Origin: Serinus canaria
Taxonomy: Eukaryota; Chordata; Aves; Passeriformes; Fringillidae
Direction of reading: 5' to 3'
Assembly (NCBI RefSeq): GCF_022539315.1
Contig: NC_066326.1
Coordinates: 11,610,601 to 11,674,600 of the forward strand
Length of the DNA: 64,000 nt
This document shows, in pieces, positions 38,101 through 50,439 of the stretch. The position numbers and the translations under genes are program-made. A model generated the notes under the pieces. The model was not told the origin of the DNA. It saw only the letters and a program-made list of their open reading frames with translations, and did no database searches. The first letter of the stretch is position 1. Each line of letters starts with the position of its first letter.

Positions 38101-40165
38101 CCTTTCCAAATCCTCTCCTTTAGCAGCCAACAGATGGAATGCCAAGGTGTCATGGAGTAAAAGCAATCACAATAGCTTGAAAGGGGGGACTTAATGTGGA
38201 GAGGGTAAGACCATGTAGAAGGGGAGGGAGCAAAGGCCAATCCATATACCAGGCTAAATTTATCAGCACAGACTAATGGGATCCCAAGTAACCTTCCAAG
38301 TAGCAAAATAAAACACTTAAGCCATTGAAAACTAAACTGGTCAAAGAGCCCCACTGAACAATCCTGCATTGTCCATGGAGCCAGGAAACAGATTTATTAG
38401 GTCACCCAGGCCATCTCCAGTTACAGTGAACTTGGGATGCTTCTAGGGATGGTTCCAACTCCATCCTCTGGCACTGTCCTTCACTGGGCAACGGAAACTG
38501 CGGGGAGGGAAGGGGAGGGGAAGGGGAGAGGTCCAGCAAAAGATCTCTTTTTCAAGGTTCAGGAAAAGCTGAGATAGGACACTTCTGTCATGCCAGACAT
38601 TTTCCAGTTTGGATACTTTGGTGGAGGAACAGAAACACCCCCATACAGCTCCAACAGCAAGAGACCTGCCAATGAGATTAGAGCTTCAGTTCCTCCAGTA
38701 TCAAAGCACTCGGCTGCCAAATGCTTAATGACTCTGCACCAATTCCAGGTTACACTTCCCAAACCCCTGATAAGGCTCAGAGCATGGGTGTCTTTGCCAA
38801 GCAGGAACACTTGACTCCTGAATGGGCTTCCCTTTCCCACTTTTTACATCCCCGATTGTTGTTTACCAAGGAAAAAAATAATATGGCAAACCTCTCAATC
38901 CTTGGAGCTGGTGAGATGCTCATGTTTCTGGAGGCATAGACTGCCACAGCACACAAACATAACAGGCACTACAAGGCACAGTGCCACCACAACTGCAGCC
39001 TGAAAGTGCCAACATCCTGGGCACAGCTCAGCCTTAACTCTTAACAGGCACCCAACAGTCCTCTGCATCCAGTGCCACTCAGCAGGGCATGGGTCCTCAT
39101 CCAGATCAGCCCAGATACTCAGAGTTCTACAAGAAAAAATCATCTACAAAATCCATTTAAGGCTGCATAAGCCAGGCAGCCTAGCAGAGCTGCAGCCTTT
39201 GGTCAGGAGTTGGTCCTTGCTGAAGTGCTGGGAGCAAGGCTCAGCACAGCCAGCTGCTTTTCCAGAAAAACAGAGCAACTTGGAAAGCATCCGTTGCTGA
39301 GGGGTTTGAATGTGCTCCTAGAATAAACTAGTAGAGAAGAGCCCGAGGAATTAATTACTCAAGGAAAACATACATTTCCAAAGAGATACCTCCAAAGAAG
39401 AAAACTTGTAGGAAATGCTAAGCAAGGATCTCTTTCCTTGTATTTCTCACCAACTGCATAACACTTTGGAAAATTAACCAAGAGGGGAAAATATATAGCA
39501 ATGGAAGATAAAAGAGGATTACAGTCTGCAGTCACAAAACCAAGACAGAACCATTTACTGGTTCCACAGGGCTGGAGGCATAAGTTAGCTTGTTTAGTTG
39601 TTCAGCCCTCAGTGCACTTGTAACAAGCCAGAGCTTGTGACAATAGTTAAACCCAAATTGCATCAAGAGCATTTAACAGTTTCAAACTTGCCTAGTATAT
39701 GCAATGGGCTCAGACACACTGACTCTCTGATCAAGAATCCAGATTCAGCACAAATGATTTAGTACACTGGATTAGTCTCAAGTGTAATGACTAACTCTGA
39801 GAAACTTCTACACTATTTTTAAATCTCCCTTGTCAGGACAGAACCTGGAAATTAAATGAGAACCTCAGAGACATTTATCTCAAAGAGAAAAATCAAACAG
39901 GAATACCTTGCAGCTTCCAACGGTAGCTGTGACAGGCTAGTGCCACCTGGTGGGAAACTTTTCTCCATCCCCCTTGCTCAGCTTTCTGTTCCATGTTCCA
40001 ACTTCCCAGAGGCAAGACAACGGAGCAACAACCAGTTTAACACCAAAAAGGCAGGGCTGGGTAGCTCTTCCAACTACTCAGACCTAAAGATTATCTTATG
40101 GGTACAGGCCTGTAAGAAGGTTCTCAGTTACTGCCTAGCTGAGCCTGACTGCGTGGAGAGTAAAA
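35187..40165. other. Intergenic, no gene seen; AT content rises toward UQCRC1
   Basis: No exon, tRNA or named repeat family was recognised. A purine-rich G-tract lies at 38,502-38,531. From about 36 kb the sequence becomes more AT-rich than the COL7A1 side. Small frames around 35.3-35.9 kb have exon-like edges but no coherent gene model. Confidence 0.6.
38502..38531 (+). repeat. G-rich purine tract, possible G-quadruplex
   Basis: The plus strand carries five runs of three or more G separated by one or two A within 30 bp (GGGG-A-GGG-AA-GGGG-A-GGGG-AA-GGGG). This meets the usual G-quadruplex spacing rule. It lies in intergenic DNA about 2 kb downstream of the UQCRC1 3' end. Confidence 0.7.
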
Positions 40166-40220
40166 TGAGCAGAGATTATTGTGTAGTCCAACACCACCAC
40201 TACACAATAATCTCTGCTCA
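40166..40220. repeat. Perfect 22-bp inverted repeat (hairpin), 11-nt spacer
   Basis: The left arm 40166-40187 (TGAGCAGAGATTATTGTGTA then GT) and the right arm 40199-40220 are exact reverse complements over 22 bp, with an 11-nt spacer rich in CCA. Homology stops abruptly at both ends. It lies about 215 bp beyond the predicted UQCRC1 poly(A) site. No target-site duplication or transposon terminus was seen. Confidence 0.97.
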
Positions 40221-40434
40221 CTTCTGAGCTGGTTTACAGATAACCAGGAAGCTTAAGATGAGAGGTAACACACCACCATATAGAAACATATGGGTTGTTA
40301 TAACAAAGCCCTTCTGGACAGATGTTTGCCTATGAACAGCTATAGCTCCTCATATCCCATCTCCCCAGTTTGTCAAGATTAACACTGTCTATACACACCA
40401 CCCAGGAAGAATAGTTGACTACCAGCAGAACCAA

Positions 40435-40589
40435 CTCCACATAGGATGTATTTATTTTTATACATTTAACACAGAGAAGACAGCTGCTTTGAATGGACTC
40501 AGCTTGCCCGTGGTGCCCAAGACGTTCAGAGCCAGAGGGAACCTGGCACGGTCCACAGCTTCATTATTTCCATCTGCAGGCAACACATC
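40435..40589 (-). terminator. UQCRC1: UQCRC1 3' UTR and poly(A) signal
   Basis: A canonical AATAAA on the minus strand lies at 40456-40451, about 135 bp past the stop codon. Cleavage is expected about 15-25 bp downstream, near 40,430-40,440. The 3' UTR is short, as is usual for this gene. Confidence 0.75.
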
Positions 40590-43500
40590 CTAGAGACGGA
40601 CCCAGTACATGGAACTGCGGAGGCGGTTGTAATCCAAGAGCTGCTCAATGGGACCTGAGTGAACAGGAGCAAAGTTACTTTGAAACATAGTTAAAAATCC
40701 CTGTACAGTTTCTTATGGTCTTTAAGGCAGATGGTGACAGAGCAGCCTGTGCCTGCAATCCACAGCAGCTCTGCACAAAACCAGGCAACTACAGCTCAAA
40801 TCTGCATCAGGAAAACTAGCAGATACCAGCTCCTGACAGAATAAGGTGTTTTCTCACAGTTCCCCACAATGCTCAGTACAGCTCCCATACAGGTATCAAA
40901 TATAGGGAACCACCAAGTCATTTCAAAAGTTCAACTTCCTGCTCAAACACTGTCTCTCTTTTCCAGCCTGCTCCACTTTGAAGGCCAGAGGAAACAGCTG
41001 CAAGGAGGAGGGGAATTCTCAACACACAGGAAGGAGGCAGCAGAGCTGAGCTGCTTAGGCAGGTTTTCCGAAAGGAATTTGTCCTTGGCCAGACAGACAT
41101 GCCAGAGCAGCACAGGAGAATCAGGTCCCTTCACTTCCCTTACATAAACCACCCTGACCCCAGGGTAAGGACACCTGGCAGACGTGCTGGGCCCGCACCC
41201 AGCTACAGGACTCCCTGCCTTAGTCACAGCTCCACAGCAGGCAGAGGTGGGAGGACAGCCAGCAGCTCACTGCCACTGCATCTCCATCACCTGCAAGTCT
41301 GATCTCGTGGCAAATGTGCCTTGGCACACCTCATGTGCAGAGGCAGGAGGGTATCAGTGAAGAACCAGAGTGGCTCAACGAGTCAGGACATATGCATGAG
41401 GATTGCCTGTAACACTTCCACTAAGCTCTCGGCCCTGCCTTGCTTTTTAAGTGTGTACTGATTGTCACCTACTACTCACCAACTGCTGCAATTGCTGGGC
41501 ATTTGTCATAGATGTATTTACTGCACACATCTCTCACCATTTTTGCGTCAACCGCCTAAAAAAGATCAAACAAGCAATTAATGACACTTCCAGTAGATCT
41601 ATACTTCACAAAGTTGCAACTAACTGTTGCCATTACATTTCAAGATCATTAAAAGATACAATCAGACACCTGGGGCCATCTGCACCAACTGCCCAGCTCT
41701 GCCTGCAAGGATGGCTAACCTCCCTACACAGTGCTTTCTCCTGTGGGTACAGAAGGCAAGTCCAAGATCAGAAGTCTTCTAAGGAATAGAGTGACTGCAG
41801 AAATTCCACAAACTAGGTGTGGGACACCACTAGGAAAACAGTTACAGGAATTTCAGGTTGCGCAGCTTAAAGTAATTGTATTCCCTCTTTTTGGGATGGA
41901 CTGACTCCAATCACAGGGACACAGGATACACTGTGTCTAAGCCAGAGATTCTGAAAGTTACATCAGCGTCAGCAGGATAACCACTGGACTGACTCCAGGC
42001 AGTCTGATTAAGGGATAAGTAAACCACATGTTACTGCAGCAGACTAAGGCCAGACAACGCTGACACCAACCATGCTCAGGTATACCAGCCAAAACAAATG
42101 GATACCTACAGAAATCCTGGCATCCCACTCTTCCAGAGGGATACGGCGTCCATAGTGCAAGAGATGGCTTCCAATATTCTCACACACTCGTGTGGTACCT
42201 GGAAGTTGAAGATACTGCAGTCAGTGCACCAAGAAGCCTTCCAGAATTGACAGCCTGATCATCAGCCAAAGCACAGAGTAGAAAGTCTAAGCATTAAACC
42301 CTCTCCTAATAAAGCAGTCCTAATGCCCACTCTATGCAGCTCCAGCAGGAGCTACGTGATACACAGATTTCTTTACTTGTCTCCAAAGTGTTAGAGCCAA
42401 GGCAGACCAGTTTGAGGGTCTCAGTTCTTAGGTCACCAGCAGTATGTCACTCCTGGGAGCACAGAAGGTTGGGGTCAGCGGCTTTGACAACATGGCAGGA
42501 AGAGTTTGGAGGAGGAAAAGGAAGTTTTGCCCAGTGCCTGCCAGCAGGACCGCAATCTTTAGCACAGGTCCTGCTCCCCAGGAGAACCTCAAGCAGAAAT
42601 CCTCTGAAAGTGGTAAATCCAGTGGTCAATCCATCAACCAGAACATACCATCCAGCTGAGCCACCATGGCATTTCGGAGATAGTTCTTGGCTCTGTTCAC
42701 TTCTGACTCCGTGGTACTGGTGCACAAACGCATCCTGGAGAAGACATGGAAGATGATGAAAACTCTTAAAGATGTTTGTCTGCTCAGACAGAACGTGAAT
42801 TCCTCCCTTTCCTCAGTCTCCTCAAAAATAAGCTGTTATCAACACTGCTTGTCTTGCAGGCTGACATTCATCCTGGATCTCCACAGAGCAGCAGGAGGCA
42901 AGAGCTCCAGCACACAGGCAATGGATTCAGCCAGCAGGATACATGCTGAGTTACACTCAGAGGTTCAGCAGCCCTGGTTCTGGCTCTGGCTTGCCCAGCA
43001 GGCACAGCAGCATGTGCTGTACATTGCCCTATCACAGGAGAGGGAAGGCGTGTCAGCCATTCCCATGCATGGCAAGCTGCTATGGAAACTGATGCTGAAA
43101 GAACAAGACAGCTCCGCAGTCTGTCTGGACCCCAGCTGCTACATCCCTTCTTCTCCTGCCAATGGGCCACGTCTCTGGGGCAAGGGCTCACTCCACCTGC
43201 TCCACACAGAATGGTTTGTAGCTCAGATGTAGCCTTGAACTGGCTCATGGACACAATAAGATGGACAGCCAGAAGGCTCCCAAGCACTGGCATGATTCCA
43301 GCAGCAGGTCATTCATCAGCCACAAGACAAGAGCCTGAGCAGCAGGAACTCTGCCTGCTTTGCTCAGGCTTAACAAGACAATGGAGATAAATCTCTTGGG
43401 CACCTAGGAAAGCCTTGTCTAAGGAATGATCTCACTTGTATATAAAAAGCCCCAAAGCCTCGGTCCTAATACTTGAAAGCATGAACAAAAGACCAGAAGA

Positions 43501-46500
43501 GCCCTAAGGGACTAAAACAGCTACTCAAAAGCCACATTCTTAGAGATTTACAGAAACCACTTATAGGATCACTTAACCAGAATGCAAGTTACCAAGAAGT
43601 TCATAAAGATACACAGCTCTCTGTAAACTTAATATGCTCTCCCAGCAGCTCAGTCTCCTACAAGAGGCTCAGATCTTGAACAGCAGCTTGTGCCAAAGTT
43701 GTACTTACCACTCTCCCTGAGCACAAAACATCATATCATCTACGGACAGAGGATCAGAAACAAAATGGAAACCGAAGAGGCCGGTGTCAGAGTAGCAGGT
43801 GTTGAATGGCTCGAAACTGTGGCAGAGATTATGTTCCACAGCAAGCGTAGCCAGCTTGCTAGACTGATTCTGTAAATAAGGAGATGCTGTCAGCCATTTC
43901 ATTTTCAGCTTCCTCACAGCTCAAATTCTTTCCCACTGAGCTGTTTTCACAAAGACCATAGACAAGACAGAGTGGAACACTTTGCTAAAGGAGAGCTTAA
44001 TTTAGAGCCTTCATGTGGTCAACAGATGAGAATCACTGCTGGAAAAGCCACAGACAATGGCCTAGGAGTCCATCCAGCAGAACCACTTCCTTTCCCAGCT
44101 GCAGATGAAAAGCTGGTATGCACAGCACCGCAGGAGTGGAAAAAAATGAGAAGGACAAGGTCTCCCAGCAGCAGGGGTTAGCACAGATATACAGGCCAGA
44201 CAGACTTCAGACAATAATGGATGCAATACTGAGGTTTCAAACAAGTTCCATTTGCTCTGCAGCGGCAAGACAAGCTTGCATCATGAGACTGTAGAGTATT
44301 CTGTCCTGCTTCCATCACCACCCCCACCAAGTGGTTAGTTGTGAGGGTGGGAACAAGCTGCTGTGAATTCACCAGCTACACCTCTTCCGCAAAAGGTTCA
44401 GTTCATTTGCCAGCATCACCTCTCAAGAACTGTCCTGGATTAGCCTCGATTACACTTCTATTCTACTTTCCAGACTCCTAACCCCTTCACAGTTGGAAGC
44501 TAACCACAACAGCCTCTCCTACAGCACATCCACCATAATAAAAAAGCACATTCTCCATAATGCTTCACATGAAAAGACTTCAGGCTCTCCCTGTTGCATT
44601 CCCAAGACTCTTACCTTCCCCCCTCCAAACGTGCGGTCGTAGCGCCCTATGATAGCATTAGCCACATTGAGGACCACGTTGTCTGGATCAGCCCATCCTG
44701 GGCCCTCCACAGCAAGAGCAATATGGGCAAGGGGCAGACCATCATCTCTGGCACGGATCTGGAAAATCATCAAAGAGTGGGGGAGAACTGCATCAACACT
44801 GCAATCTGTCTGCAGCCTGCTGCGATGCCACGCTGACAAACTGGGGCACTTGATGTTATTCCAGTGAAATAAAAGAATCCCAGGCAGAACTGAACACAAA
44901 CCAGCTGTTCTGATGTGAGTTTTGCAGCAGATCATAGGAGCAACAGCCTCACACTCCTAATGGGTTTGGGTCCCATTTAAAACCCAACACGTGGCAATAA
45001 TCCCCAAGAAGAGAACATGGGAGCACTACCAAGATGGTGCATCATTAGCTTCTCCGACACACATGAACAGACTTTTCCACTGAGAAGCAGCTCTAATTGC
45101 TTTCACATTCATTCCACAGCTGGGCAACAGCTGCTTGTTTTGATGGGGCCAAAACAAATTTACCTCACTCCCTGTGAAGCGACAGCGCTTGAGGGTAGGC
45201 ACAGAATCCCCCTTGGATGTAAAAGGCAACCCAGCAAAGTGCTGCTTAGCTGCATCTACCAGTTCTCTGTGGGAAATACCTGGCAATGATAAAGAGAGAG
45301 AGATCTTCAGTCTTATAACAGCCTAATTTAACAAAATTATCTGATTTTACATTAGTGATGTGAGACAAGTCTGATAACATGCTTGAAAATACCGAGGCCT
45401 CCCAGGATTACAAGGATCTAGAACTCACCTCCAGCAGCTGCCAGGACCATACGAGGCGCCTTGAAGTGAGTATCAATATATGAAGCCAGATCTCCTCGAG
45501 TCAGCCTCCTGGAAAGAACACAGAGACCCAGAATGTCAGCATCTCCAACTCTGGAGGAATGAGAGGCTTAGAAGAAGCAAGTTCACAGCGCAGAGACTGT
45601 GATTGTCTTTGTTGCAGGGTAACAAAGCTTTTTAGAAGCAAGACTGCACTGTGTACTATATTTGCCCTGTGCTCTAATTCTAGAACACAAAGAACAGGAA
45701 CCAGCAGCCAAGATGGAGAGTTCAAGATAGACTTCAATAGAGACTGGAGAGTACTGAACCCAGTCACTGAGCTAACACAAGGCCCTGCTTTAATTAGCAC
45801 CCCTAGCTCTCTAATTTCTAACAAACAAAGAAGTATGGGAGAAGGTTCAACCTGGCCCTTCCAGCCTCAAGAAGGGCTTGCATGGGGTGGTTCTAAGGAA
45901 TGCGTGCAGCATTACACTTTCACCAGTGCCAATGGGGAAAACACAGTCAGGGCACAAGGATAAGCCCATGGGCTCAGATCTCCTCCATGTACACACTGTG
46001 CAGTCATCACACTCAGGAAGCAGCAGTCATGCACCCCACAGACTGCACCCCTAGGCTGTGCACCACAACCAGTCTGCTGCTCACTTGATGTTATCTGTGG
46101 TCCCTTCAACGGTGTGGGCCAGTGAAGTCCCCTGGTAAGCAGTGGCATGAAGGTAATCAAAGGTGACATCTGCCAGGTTGCTGTCCATTTCCTTCAACTC
46201 CTGAAGGATGACGCCACGCTCCTTCTCAATCTCAGAATTCTCCAGTGCACAGTTCTGCACAAGGTCACTCAGAAGCTCTACAACTGCAACACAATTCCTA
46301 CGTTAGCGTCCCACTGCCTGACTGCTACCCAGTGCTGCTGAAAGGAAACACACAGGCATGAGCAAAGACCATGCTGGGGAAGGGCATGCAACATAACAGA
46401 GCTTAGTGCTACCCATTCCCAAAGCATCTGGGAGGAACAAACAACACTGGTTTAGCAAGAAGTCTCCAAATGAGCTTGCCAGGCACCCTCACCAGCGAGG

Positions 46501-49288
46501 GTGAGGCGACATCTGCAGAAGGTGAAGTATGTCAGAAGTAGGTTCTCTTCCAAATACACACTGAATCCTCACAGAGAGTTTGTGATGCCTACAGCACTGT
46601 CCATGTCTAGAGTAAGGCCCCTATTCAAATCACTGCCTCTGCCCAAAACCAACCCAGAGAAGGCAGCACGTGGCAGTACAGAGCATGAGGAGCACCTGCA
46701 AGAGCTGCACTGAGGACTCCTCACATAGCAGCTCTTGCTGACCTCAGTTGCTAAGCTACATCAAACAACCAAAAAGCAGTGAATCCCTCCCATCTTCCCT
46801 CCTGGCAAGGCAGTGCAGCCTGACATAACTGGAACTCTTGGTTTAGGGACACATGAACACACAGCCTTGAAGCACCACATCACTGCACTGCTCTCTTCAA
46901 CTACCAACCAGAACCTCCAATTTACTACTCAGCTTCAACTTCAGTCCCTGGTCTGCTGATAGAAAAGATGCTTGGGGGTGAGAAACAGAAGCACATGTAC
47001 TTACTTAACCTCCCAATCAGACTTTGCCCCTGGTCATCCTACCTTTGGGCATGTCCTTGGACAAGGCTTTTATGTAGAAGGCGGTTTGCTCACGGGACGT
47101 GTACCCGTTCAGGTGAGCTCCTAGACTCTCCACTTCCTTCTCAAAGGCTGAGCCAGGACGCTTCTTTGTGCCCTAAAGGAAATCAGATAAACTCACCTAT
47201 GGAATGAACAAACTTCCCTTTAGGTCAGGATTAAAGCAATGAAACTAACAATAAACACTGTCAGGTGCACAAGACAAGAGATTTAATACTTGGTTTATTT
47301 CCTCTAGATAAAAGATGTCTGAAGTGTATTTTGAAAGACCAACACAAACTGCAATAAAGCTTGTGTTTATTGAAACACAATAAAGCTGCCTGAAAAATTA
47401 AAGGCTGTCATCACCACTAACCAACACAAACTCAGCAGGGAAAGAGACAACCTATGCTGAGACAACAGTGTTTGAACAGCACATCCCTGGAAGTAAACTC
47501 ACAACAAGCCCAAACCAAAAATAAACAGGTTTTTAGCTATCCAAGCAGTGACATACAGAAGAAGACAAACAGAAGCAGAAGACTATTTCTAATACAGGGC
47601 CCATCTCTTAAGGAGCTAGCCAGATGCTGTAGTTGCCTATGAAGGCACAGGCTGAACTCGAGCCAACAAGTCCCAGGCTTAGATGTCTTCTGCCCTGTCT
47701 TCAGCAGGCACTTGCATAATTTGAAAAACAAGAATTGCAGTCTCTGAACTTTGCTGGACCAGTAAGAAAAGCAAAGTAAAATAAATGGCAACAGAAAATG
47801 TTGCTTTGATCTCTCTGTGCTAACCTGAGGAAAGATGCTTCATAACACATAACACACTATGTGTGCCACACTTTTTAATTACAACATTTTTTCCTTCAAG
47901 AGGAAAAATCAGCAAATAGTAAATAAGAGTTATTTTAAATTCATGCATGCTTGCAAGTTGCTGCACATTCAACCAATAAGCACCACATAGGCTAGATACC
48001 TTTTCTGACTTATTTTTATCCCGTGTGCAAAGACTCTAGGACTCAGATGACCTGATTTACACCCTCTTTCAACTGCCACAGCCTCCAAAATGAGAGGCCA
48101 GTGTCTGGACAGAATAGTCAGGGCAGCTCTGTGCAGACCTAGCACACATCCTCACCTTCAAGGCCATGTGCTCCACAAAGAAAGCAGCCCCGTTGGTCTT
48201 CGGGTCTTCATAGCGGCTCCCAGCCTCGATCCACAAACCCACCTGGCAGCAAAACCAGCCAGTACCAACATCAGAGAAGAAAACAACCAGCATCCTAATG
48301 ACACAAACACAACAGCAGCAACAAGAAGTCTGCTCCACAGACATTAGGATACAAGAACCAAAATAAGAACAAACTAGCAACTGTTCCCTGCACATATTTT
48401 GGCTTATTCTCTCACAGCTTCACCACATCTGGTTTTGCCAGAGAGATAACTTTTACTGATCACTTACTGCTCATACAAAAGGCTGAGCAAATTTGTAGAG
48501 CACAAAAACTTGTCTAAAGACAGTACAACACCAGTCTGGGCCTCCTGCTGCTATATTAATCCCACCGATTCACAAAGAGAAGCAGTGGGGTCTGTCAAAA
48601 GCACTGGTTCAGACAGGGGTCTGTCCCTTTTGGAAGACCAGCTGCAGGCTAGGCAAGACTAATTGTTTCAAAAAAGCCCCTAACTTACGTTAAACTTACC
48701 GTGCAGGTTGGGTGATTGGACTCCTCTGAGGCTACACGGAGGCCGTTCTCCAGGGTGGTGACATGGGTCTCAGGGATATTCTGGAGTGTCTGGGCATAGG
48801 TGGCAGCACCTCGCTTTCTTGTCAAAGTCAATAAAGCTGCCTGTAAAAATAAAGGCTGTCATCACCACTAACAGACTGTTCTCCTCAGCAGCACCGGGAA
48901 CTCAGAGGTTCGAAGAGGGAAAAGCCGCACGAACCGGTCGCACCCTAGTACCGGGGCAGAGAGCAGACAGCGGCTCGGTGGCAAGCCTCGCACTGGGTGA
49001 CAGTGACAGCCGCCGCTGCTCCCCGCCCGCCCGGCCCCGCTCCGAGGCCCGGGAGCTCCCACAGCCACCGCCGCCCGGCCCGCACCGCCCGCCGCGTCCC
49101 TATGACCTTCCCGGAGGGGGCACAGGCGGGGCCCGGCAGCCACTCCGCACTGCGGGGCCGCCCGCCGCCCGGTCTGGCTCTCCCCCGCGCTGCTCCCGCG
49201 GGGCGCGGTGACTCACGGAGGGGCGCGGGCCCCACAGCAGCGCCCGCCCGGCCGCGCTGCCCGCCCGGCACACTGAGCGCGCCGCCAT
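40590..49288 (-). CDS. UQCRC1: Cytochrome b-c1 complex core protein 1
   Basis: This is a core subunit of mitochondrial complex III, on the matrix side, from the peptidase M16 (MPP-like) fold. Exons: 49217-49288, 48700-48840, 48156-48242, 47043-47172, 46085-46283, 45429-45508, 45164-45279, 44615-44758, 43709-43869, 42649-42734, 42110-42198, 41480-41555, 40590-40654. Joined length is 1,446 bp, 481 codons plus stop, in frame; human is 480 with 13 exons. The N-terminus [18 protein letters not shown] is an Arg/Ala-rich mitochondrial presequence. Recognised blocks: [105 protein letters not shown] and the C-terminus [12 protein letters not shown]. The zinc-peptidase HxxEH site reads FFVEH (residues 92-96), so the first histidine is lost and the subunit is catalytically degenerate, as in other vertebrates. 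Confidence 0.98.
47379..47421. repeat. 43-bp copy of the UQCRC1 exon-2 acceptor region in intron 3
   Basis: 47379-47421 matches 48830-48872 at 41 of 43 positions in the same orientation. The source spans the intron 1 / exon 2 junction (exon 2 starts at 48840), so the copy carries a pyrimidine tract, an AG and the first bases of exon 2 inside intron 3. A second, looser AATAAAGC(T) match sits at about 47353. Confidence 0.9.
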
Positions 49289-49439
49289 CTTCTTCTTCCG
49301 GAGACCGATTGCCTGAGCTCGGCGCGCATGCGCAGGGGCAGGGCCGGGGCGGCGCTGGGCGCGCGCAGAGGGGGCGGGCAGGGGGCCGCGCCCCCTGGTG
49401 GCGGGAGGGCGCGGAGGGGGGGCGGGGACAGGACTGGGC
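48880..49439 (-). promoter_or_regulatory. UQCRC1: UQCRC1 CpG-island promoter with NRF-1 and ETS sites
   Basis: A CpG island covers exon 1 and its 5' flank. A perfect NRF-1 consensus CGCGCATGCGCA lies at 49323-49334, and an ETS/GABP (NRF-2) core CTTCCGG at 49295-49301, a few bases 5' of the ATG (49286-49288). No TATA box is seen. NRF-1 plus GABP control is typical of nuclear genes for respiratory-chain subunits. The start site is probably within 49,295-49,325, giving a very short 5' UTR. Confidence 0.8.
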
Positions 49440-49526
49440 GGGAATGGGGATCCGGGAATGGGGATCCGGGAAATGGAGGTACCGGGAATGGGGATCCGGG
49501 AATGGGGGTACCGGGAATGGGGGTCT
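49440..49526. repeat. G-rich minisatellite, 14-16 bp unit, upstream of UQCRC1
   Basis: About six tandem units of GGGAATGGGGATCC and variants (GGGAATGGGGGTACC, GGGAAATGGAGGTACC) lie about 110 bp upstream of the probable UQCRC1 start. Unit length varies from 14 to 16 bp and copies alternate GGATCC and GGTACC junctions. Confidence 0.9.
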
Positions 49527-50439
49527 ATTGTTTACATTCCAAGAGAGAGTATTAAATACTGAAACGACGTATGGAAGGTGAAGTGGTTGTAAGTGTGAAA
49601 GTCCAGTGCGTGGCAGTCTCAGAAAGGAACCCATCAAAGCCCTTGAAATCCCAACGCACAAGCTGTGAGTTGGCAGTGTATGCCAGCTTTTACCAAATCA
49701 CAGCAAATTGCAGATCACAAAAAGTGGCAGGTCAGATACAGAATGAAGCAATATGTGTCAGCATAAACCCTGGTAAGTGGTGTAAGAAATGACAGTATTC
49801 TTATTGGCATTATCAGAATTTTCAATGAGTCTATGAAAATTACAAACCAGGCCAAAATAAAGGGGGACTGATGCCTACCGTGACATAGTGTTTCCTAATG
49901 GGGTTTTCAAAATGTAAAGATTGTATAATCCTTTAATCTTCATCCTCAATGTATAGCCACAGGTACAATCAGGAAAAGATGAAAATTATTGATGTCAGCA
50001 AGGGAAGGATTATAAAGAACTATTCCTATTAATCATCATACTGGCAGCAACTCTATAATTAAAGACATAGAAATGGAAAAAAAAAAGAATGAATGCTAGA
50101 TATTGAAATTGTGAAATCAACCTTACCTCTGCCCCTCAAAACCCAGTATCAGCCTTCTCTTGGCTGCAAGCACTTTCCCCTTTGGTGTAGGCATGATTGC
50201 AGCCAGCAGGCACTGGTGTCTCCCCAGTCAGGCAGGGAAGGTGCTGTTACCCTTCTGAGGATGGGGATCCCTGCCCATCTTGCTACCCAGAGCAGGTGAT
50301 GGTGAGAAGTGGCAGAAAAGAGCCAGAGGGAGGGTGCTGGGAGCCCACCCACAGGGAGGCCATTCCCAGCAGTGCCAGGGTGCAGTGGGGTGGTCTGGCC
50401 CAGAAGTACCATTATTGAGGAAAAGGCATTGAAACCAAC
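49527..50439. other. UQCRC1-SLC26A6 intergenic gap, no gene seen
   Basis: The gap is AT-rich to about 50.1 kb with a short A-run at 50,078, then GC-rich toward SLC26A6. Mammals carry the small gene TMEM89 in this interval. I find no reading frame that looks like it here. Confidence 0.6.
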
